From the NCBI GenBank assembly GCA_028280265.1, contig JANQMD010000031.1, forward strand, positions 1 through 58,327: a stretch of 58,327 bases of DNA, written 5' to 3'. Of the stretch, positions 53,324 through 58,327 are shown piece after piece; within the stretch, counting starts at the first letter, position 1, and the number at the start of each line of letters is the position of its first letter. Source of the stretch: Flavobacteriaceae bacterium (GTDB taxonomy: Bacteria > Bacteroidota > Bacteroidia > Flavobacteriales > Flavobacteriaceae). Below the pieces are notes generated by a model. That model was not told where the DNA came from and did not search any database. It saw nothing but the letters and a program-made list of their open reading frames with translations. The position numbers and the translations under genes are program-made.

Positions 53324-55282
53324 TTAATTCCCAGTTACAAAAAAGTCATGAATAGTATCTAAAACATAACCAAGGGTATTACTATTCTTGATTGTATGGC
53401 CTTCATTATTTAGAATTTCTATTTTACTTTTAGCATTGTACTTTTTCAATTCTTTTGACATTTTTTCGGCTTGTTCAACTGAAATGACACCATCTCTTTT
53501 GCCATGAAAAATAAGAACAGGCTTACGAATTTTATCAGCGAAATTGATTGGAGAAATTTCAGATAAGTATTTTGACTTTTTAGAGCCTAACGCTGTTTTC
53601 CAAAACTCATAGGAGAAATAATTTTTCTCCTTTTTTTGCTGTTTCATCCATTTTTTGATATCTGTTGGAGCTGATATTGCTACTCCAGATTTATAGAGTT
53701 CTGGGTATTTAAGTAAACTCATATATGTGGCATAACCTCCATAACTATATCCATAGATGAAAACTCTATTCTGATCAATACTAAATCTTTTAGTTATATC
53801 TTTTGTTGCATCGGCAATATCATCTATCATTATTTTGTCAAGGTTTTTAATACCCGCTTCTACATGTTTTTTTCCAAATCCTGTTGAACCCCTAAAATTA
53901 ACTCGTAGTACAGCAAATCCCCTCGTAGTAAAATAATGTACATCATTATTAAATTCCCAATAATCCCTAGCCCAAGGGCCACCATGAGGTAAGACTATTA
54001 GAGGAGCTTTTTTATCTTGTGAATAATTAGTAGGTAAATTTAGATAACATGGTATTCTATTATTATCTCTAGACTTTATTGTTATTACTTTAGTTTTTGA
54101 TAATTTATATTTACTGATATCAGCATTAAAATAAAACATGATATCATATTTTTTATTCTCTTTATCATAAACACCAATATTACCTCTATCAATATCACTC
54201 CACTGATAAACTAGAAAACGATTTTTATTTGCATCAAAATCTATAATGTCATTGAAGTGTCTTGGGAAAAATTTCTTTAAAGTGTCATGAACAGATTTAA
54301 AACTTTTTGAAAACCATTTATAAGCAGGTAATATTCCCTCATATCGTACGCCTGCGACTTCGGATTTATCTCCATCAAATATGATTAAACTCCCAACTCC
54401 GTGAGGGTCATTAATATCACAATTATTATTTTCCAAGAGAGTTTTTACAACTTTCCCATTTTCAATATCATATTCAATCAATTTTCTTTTGTCAGAATTT
54501 ACATTGGTAGTAAGTAGAATTCTATTCGGGTCAAAACTAAAACCTTCGAAAGTCATATTTTGATTTAGATAAGATGATGAATTGACATTAAGAGGTTTTC
54601 TTACACTATCGTAGTTGATAAAAAATTGTTCCCATTTATTTTGATTGTTTTTTATAACATATTTGATATTCTCTTTTACATATTTCATTCCTATTTTCCC
54701 TTTCATTTGTGAGTTAAGGAACCATTTATTAATTTTTTCAAATTTTCCATTTAACACATTGATCTTTTTACCAGTAAAGATGTTCACTCTTTTTATGGAT
54801 GAATAAAGATCTCCATCTATTGATTCAATTAAAATCTCATTTTTGTTGCTTGGTAATGTACTTACTAGACTATTAAACCTAAAATTTTTCTTAAAACTTC
54901 TCCATGAAAAGTTTAATTTCCCATTCGTTCTACTAACAATTTGAGTAGAATTAGAGCCATCAATGTCGATAGCATGTATGGAACCTGTTGATTCATAGAG
55001 TAATCTATTGGGTGTTAACCAGTAAATGTTATTAACTTGTTTTCTTCCCATTGGGATTCTATGATGTAGAATATATTTATCGATATCTATAATAACAATA
55101 TCTCTTTCAATATTGTTTTCGATAACTTCAGCGAAAAATTTTCCGTCAGGAGAAATTGAAAAAGTATGTTGCTTACTTTTCTTTAATAAAATATCCGTTG
55201 GAATAGGTTCGTCAATTAATTCTTGGGAAAAGCCAATTTGTGTTGTGATAAATATGCTTATCACATAAAACAATTTTCTCAT
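53324..55282 (-). CDS. Secreted S9 family prolyl oligopeptidase-type peptidase
   Basis: The 652-residue protein has a signal peptide (about 1-19, ends QIGFSQ). A beta-propeller-like domain spans about 30-380. The alpha/beta hydrolase domain (about 390-652) has nucleophile GYSYGGYAT (Ser about 512), acid FHGKRDGVIS (Asp about 597) and His in NNEGHTI (about 627). It matches the acylaminoacyl-peptidase/S9C type. Its base composition is lower in GC than its neighbours (long Asn/Lys/Ile stretches), which may mark a more recent arrival. It starts 52 nt after uvrB. Confidence 0.93.
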   Translation of the reverse strand: MRKLFYVISIFITTQIGFSQELIDEPIPTDILLKKSKQHTFSISPDGKFFAEVIENNIERDIVIIDIDKYILHHRIPMGRKQVNNIYWLTPNRLLYESTGSIHAIDIDGSNSTQIVSRTNGKLNFSWRSFKKNFRFNSLVSTLPSNKNEILIESIDGDLYSSIKRVNIFTGKKINVLNGKFEKINKWFLNSQMKGKIGMKYVKENIKYVIKNNQNKWEQFFINYDSVRKPLNVNSSSYLNQNMTFEGFSFDPNRILLTTNVNSDKRKLIEYDIENGKVVKTLLENNNCDINDPHGVGSLIIFDGDKSEVAGVRYEGILPAYKWFSKSFKSVHDTLKKFFPRHFNDIIDFDANKNRFLVYQWSDIDRGNIGVYDKENKKYDIMFYFNADISKYKLSKTKVITIKSRDNNRIPCYLNLPTNYSQDKKAPLIVLPHGGPWARDYWEFNNDVHYFTTRGFAVLRVNFRGSTGFGKKHVEAGIKNLDKIMIDDIADATKDITKRFSIDQNRVFIYGYSYGGYATYMSLLKYPELYKSGVAISAPTDIKKWMKQQKKEKNYFSYEFWKTALGSKKSKYLSEISPINFADKIRKPVLIFHGKRDGVISVEQAEKMSKELKKYNAKSKIEILNNEGHTIKNSNTLGYVLDTIHDFFVTGN

Positions 55283-55334
55283 AGCATTTAAAATAATTGG
55301 TTATAGGTTTAATAAGTTTCTGTAAATCTATAAA

Positions 55335-57323
55335 TTAAATCTTTTCCTTCAAAATTTTAATTTCATCTCTTAACTGCGCAGCCACAATAAAATCAAGTGC
55401 TTTGGCAGCTTCTTCCATCAATTTACGCTTCTCTCGAATGCGTTTCTCAATTTCAGATTTGGGTAAGTATTCCAGATCTTGTTCAGCTGCCTTTTGAGTA
55501 GCTGTATTGTATTGATACGACGCCACAGCTTGCTTTGAAAGCGTGTCATCGATCTTTTTATTGATCTGAGTAGGAGTGATGTTGTTTTCCGTATTATAAT
55601 TGATCTGCTTTTCACGACGACGATTGGTTTCATCTATGGTTAGTTGCATACTTCGCGTGATTTTATCGGCATACATGATGGCCAAACCATTTACATTTCT
55701 AGCAGCTCTTCCTACCGTTTGAGTTAAAGAACGATGAGAACGTAAAAAGCCTTCTTTGTCAGCATCAAGTATAGCAACCAAAGACACTTCTGGCAAATCC
55801 AATCCTTCTCTTAAGAGGTTTACGCCTACCAAAACATCAAACAATCCCTTTCGTAAATCTTGCATGATTTCTACTCTTTCTAAAGTATCCACATCAGAAT
55901 GAATATAACGACAACGTACCTGAATACGTGTGAGGTATTTGGTTAGTTCCTCTGCCATTCGTTTGGTTAAAGTGGTCACTAAAGTACGTTCATCTTTTTC
56001 TACTCGAATTTGAATTTCTTCAATTAAATCATCAATCTGATTTAAGCTAGGGCGAATTTCAATCTCAGGATCTAGTAATCCCGTTGGTCGTATAACTTGC
56101 TCCACGAAGAGTCCTTCTGTGTTTTGCAGTTCGTAATCTGCTGGTGTTGCACTCACATAAATAACTTGATTTTGAAGTGCTTCAAATTCTTCAAACTTCA
56201 GGGGTCTGTTGTCCATAGCTGCTGGCAAACGAAACCCATACTCAACGAGGTTTTCTTTTCGGCTACGATCTCCACCATACATGGCATGTGTTTGAGGAAT
56301 GGTTACATGACTTTCATCAATGACCATTAAATAATCATCAGGAAAGTAATCTAGCAAGCAGAAAGGTCTGGTTCCAGCATCACGTCCATCTAAATAACGT
56401 GAGTAGTTTTCAATCCCCGAACAATAACCCAACTCACGAATCATCTCTAAATCGAATTCAGTTCGCTCTTTCAGACGTTTTGCTTCCAAGTGCTTTCCAA
56501 TCTCTTTAAAGTAATCGTATTGCTTCATTAAATCGTCCTGAATTTCATGAATGGCATTTTGTAATACATCAGGAGAAGTCACAAAAAGATTGGCAGGGTA
56601 AATCGTCAAGCTCTCAAATCGATCAATAATAATATTACTAACGATGTCGATGGATTCAATTTCTTCAATCTCATCTCCAAAAAAATGTACACGGTATCCG
56701 TTTTCGCCATAAGAAGGGAAAATGGTAACCACGTCTCCTTTTACCTTAAAGGTTCCACTTTTGATTTCTACATCAGTCCTGGAGTAAAGACTTGTCACCA
56801 ATTGATGTAGGAATTTTGTTCTGGAAATAATTTGCCCTACTTCAATAGGTATGACATTCTTTTTGAATTCTACAGGATTACCGATACCATATAGACAAGA
56901 AACGGAGGCCACCACTAAGACATCTCTTCTCCCTGAGAGTAGAGAAGAGGTGGTACTCAATCGTAAACGTTCGATATCATCATTAATAGATAAATCTTTT
57001 TCTATGTAGGTTCCTGTAACAGGGATGTATGCTTCAGGCTGGTAATAATCGTAGTAAGAAACAAAATATTCGACTGCATTGTTTGGGAAAAATTGTTTGA
57101 ATTCCGAATACAATTGAGCGGCCAATGTTTTGTTGTGAGCCAATACCAAGGTAGGTCGGTTTACTTTTTCTACGACATTGGCAACGGTAAATGTTTTCCC
57201 AGATCCAGTAACACCTAACAGGGTTTGGTATCTATCTCCTTCAGTAATCCCTTGTGCTAATTGCCGAATCGCTTCCGGCTGATCTCCAGTGGGGTTGAAC
57301 TCAGATTCAAGTTTAAAATCCAT
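55335..57323 (-). CDS. uvrB: Excinuclease ABC subunit B
   Basis: UvrB verifies DNA damage and loads UvrC. The 662-residue protein starts at 57323 (MDFKLESEFNPTGDQPEAIR), and a frame to 57338 adds five unsupported residues. Walker A is GVTGSGKTFT, the beta-hairpin is VSYYDYYQPEAYIP, motif II is VIDESH, motif VI is QTVGRAARN, and the C-terminal UVR domain is LMEEAAKALDFIVAAQLRDE. The length matches E. coli (673). Confidence 0.98.
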   Translation of the reverse strand: MDFKLESEFNPTGDQPEAIRQLAQGITEGDRYQTLLGVTGSGKTFTVANVVEKVNRPTLVLAHNKTLAAQLYSEFKQFFPNNAVEYFVSYYDYYQPEAYIPVTGTYIEKDLSINDDIERLRLSTTSSLLSGRRDVLVVASVSCLYGIGNPVEFKKNVIPIEVGQIISRTKFLHQLVTSLYSRTDVEIKSGTFKVKGDVVTIFPSYGENGYRVHFFGDEIEEIESIDIVSNIIIDRFESLTIYPANLFVTSPDVLQNAIHEIQDDLMKQYDYFKEIGKHLEAKRLKERTEFDLEMIRELGYCSGIENYSRYLDGRDAGTRPFCLLDYFPDDYLMVIDESHVTIPQTHAMYGGDRSRKENLVEYGFRLPAAMDNRPLKFEEFEALQNQVIYVSATPADYELQNTEGLFVEQVIRPTGLLDPEIEIRPSLNQIDDLIEEIQIRVEKDERTLVTTLTKRMAEELTKYLTRIQVRCRYIHSDVDTLERVEIMQDLRKGLFDVLVGVNLLREGLDLPEVSLVAILDADKEGFLRSHRSLTQTVGRAARNVNGLAIMYADKITRSMQLTIDETNRRREKQINYNTENNITPTQINKKIDDTLSKQAVASYQYNTATQKAAEQDLEYLPKSEIEKRIREKRKLMEEAAKALDFIVAAQLRDEIKILKEKI

Positions 57324-57490
57324 TTCATAAAAGTACAAAGCTTTTGCCTTATGGAATGACGGAATCGAAAATAAAATGAGTAATTTTTATCTCTTTGTTC
57401 ATATCAAATTCCGCCATTCAACACTCACATTCTATGATCTATTTTTGTCAATTTTCAGCTCCTATAAACAAGAAGCTTAAATTATGTGAA

Positions 57491-58327
57491 TTACGGATTG
57501 ATTCTCCTAAGCAAAGAGAAATTCCCTTTTCTTCTGATAGGTGATCTGCTAGTATTTCTGTGGACGAGTTCAATTGAGAACCAATAATCGTCTGAGGGTA
57601 ATGTCTTACCATTGTAAGTTCCGTCCCAACCAGGAGTATCAATATTTATTTCAGCAACAACTTTTCCATATCGATTGAAAATTCGAATACTTGAAGTGGG
57701 ATAAAAAGTTGAATTCGCTCCTTTAATAGCCCAAGTGTCATTTGTGCCATCTCCATTAGGAGTGAAAAACTTAGGGAATTCTAATACAGAAACTTGCAAT
57801 TGTGCAGTACCACATCCATTTTTATCTCTTACCAGAATTGTATAAATCCCTCCAGATAGATTCTGAAACACAGGTGAGTCTTGAAAATTAGTAGTAGTTC
57901 CAGTGTCATCATTTCTAAGTGCATATTCATAATTACCTATTCCTAAATTTGCGGGATTAATAGTAATAGAATTATTGTTTGAATCGTCTACAATGGTTAC
58001 ATCGTTTTCTGTAATAGTGGCAATGATGGATTCATTGACCTGCACAGTTTGTTCAAAGCTACATGGTTGTCCATTTGCACCCAAATTTCCATTTGAAGCT
58101 CTTCCTACAAGTCTATAGGTACCACCAGCCCTAATATCTAATGTTCTTCCCAGTTGAGATGTGCCATTGGGTAAAAACCATTCATAATCGTAATTGTCTG
58201 GACCTTCATTAATAGGCTCTAATCTAAGGGTTTCTCCTAAACATAAGATTCTTGGAGTTGTTAATTCAAAAACGGGTGGATTATTAATAACAATGTCAAA
58301 TCTCAATCGATTATTATTCACGCATCC
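57491..58327 (-). CDS. T9SS type B sorting-domain surface protein, 3' part only
   Basis: The gene runs off the window: the frame is open to 58327 and the visible 279 codons are the C-terminus. It shows Ig/PKD-like or SprB-like repeat segments (YDYEWFLPNGTSQLGRTLDI, then YEYALRNDDTGTTTNFQ, GGIYTILVRDKNGCG), then the CHU_C domain FPKFFTPNGDGTNDTWAI with IFNRYGKVV and DYWFSIEL. The latter is the gliding-motility-associated type B signal for type IX secretion. The whole protein is probably a large surface adhesin. Confidence 0.9.
   Translation of the reverse strand, partial: GCVNNNRLRFDIVINNPPVFELTTPRILCLGETLRLEPINEGPDNYDYEWFLPNGTSQLGRTLDIRAGGTYRLVGRASNGNLGANGQPCSFEQTVQVNESIIATITENDVTIVDDSNNNSITINPANLGIGNYEYALRNDDTGTTTNFQDSPVFQNLSGGIYTILVRDKNGCGTAQLQVSVLEFPKFFTPNGDGTNDTWAIKGANSTFYPTSSIRIFNRYGKVVAEINIDTPGWDGTYNGKTLPSDDYWFSIELVHRNTSRSPIRRKGNFSLLRRINP

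Noticed and set aside
53288..53362. Short plus-strand ORF (about 24 codons) starting ATGACTATAGATGAA
   Set aside because: It overlaps the 3' end of the S9 peptidase gene, has no promoter, and shows no recognisable protein features.
1..58327. tRNA, rRNA or origin of replication
   Set aside because: No T-loop motif with a matching acceptor stem, no rRNA-like stretch, and no dnaA/dnaN or DnaA-box cluster was found by eye.

Overview
The window comes from an AT-rich member of the Bacteroidota, most likely a Flavobacteriaceae and probably marine. Three things support this: type IX secretion sorting domains (type A at the end of the gene at 1649-2710, type B/CHU_C at the end of 57491-58327); Bacteroidota-type -7 promoter elements (TAnnTTTG) before many genes; and family content typical of flavobacteria (DUF6090, DUF5916, DUF6702, a cyclophilin-FKBP fusion, BatA-like proteins, many short lipoproteins with LxxSC lipoboxes). 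It is ordinary chromosome. I see no rRNA, tRNA, CRISPR array, insertion sequence or prophage.

Layout. 1-2710: a REP-like hairpin pair, an MFS transporter and a secreted beta-propeller. 2841-7828: an Lrp regulator, a Dph6-like ATPase and a YdiJ-type D-2-hydroxyglutarate dehydrogenase in one operon, divergent from a DUF1338/HglS 2-oxoadipate decarboxylase. Together these make a plausible 2-oxoadipate to 2-oxoglutarate (lysine degradation) module. 7883-16245: bestrophin, M14 peptidase, a tiny Pmp3-type membrane protein, CsaA, a DUF962 protein, a YfiT-like hydrolase, a TPR lipoprotein and an orphan ATP-grasp-like protein. 16414-19265: sulfatase, cupin and S41 lipoproteins. 19422-25648: a prfC/outer-membrane-barrel/dual-immunophilin operon, a lipoprotein cyclophilin, idi and queD. 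25654-27289: two DUF6090 paralogues with a 35-residue membrane microprotein between them. 27396-31050: manA, then kdsB/HAD/CAT-like, and two small conserved proteins. 31081-32685: an ECF sigma factor, a tandem-repeat membrane protein and a Spy-like periplasmic protein. 32893-36207: a conserved unknown, an MBL hydrolase, a soluble ExbD-like protein and an esterase. 36207-40907: a coupled operon of S10 peptidase, BatA-like protein and a dihydroorotase-like protein that has lost its metal ligands, ending with the esterase. 41225-43270: LolD-like ATPase, CPBP protease and TIGR02757 protein, all overlapping. 43327-53018: two DUF5916 outer-membrane proteins separated by sucC, a HupE-like gene pair and an M28 peptidase. 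53324-58327: an S9 peptidase, uvrB and the 3' end of a large T9SS adhesin.

The most unusual structure is non-coding. Several intergenic regions carry strongly degenerate tandem arrays with an exact 8-bp register: 15-16 units of TTNNAAAG at 23571-23698, 17 units of AATRATCY at 41083-41218, and a shorter array running into the queD start codon at 25180-25235. Shorter 7-8 bp AAAG runs occur at 11639-11671, 11949-11986 and 40988-41013. Units differ freely in sequence but the spacing hardly slips, so the period itself may be what is maintained.
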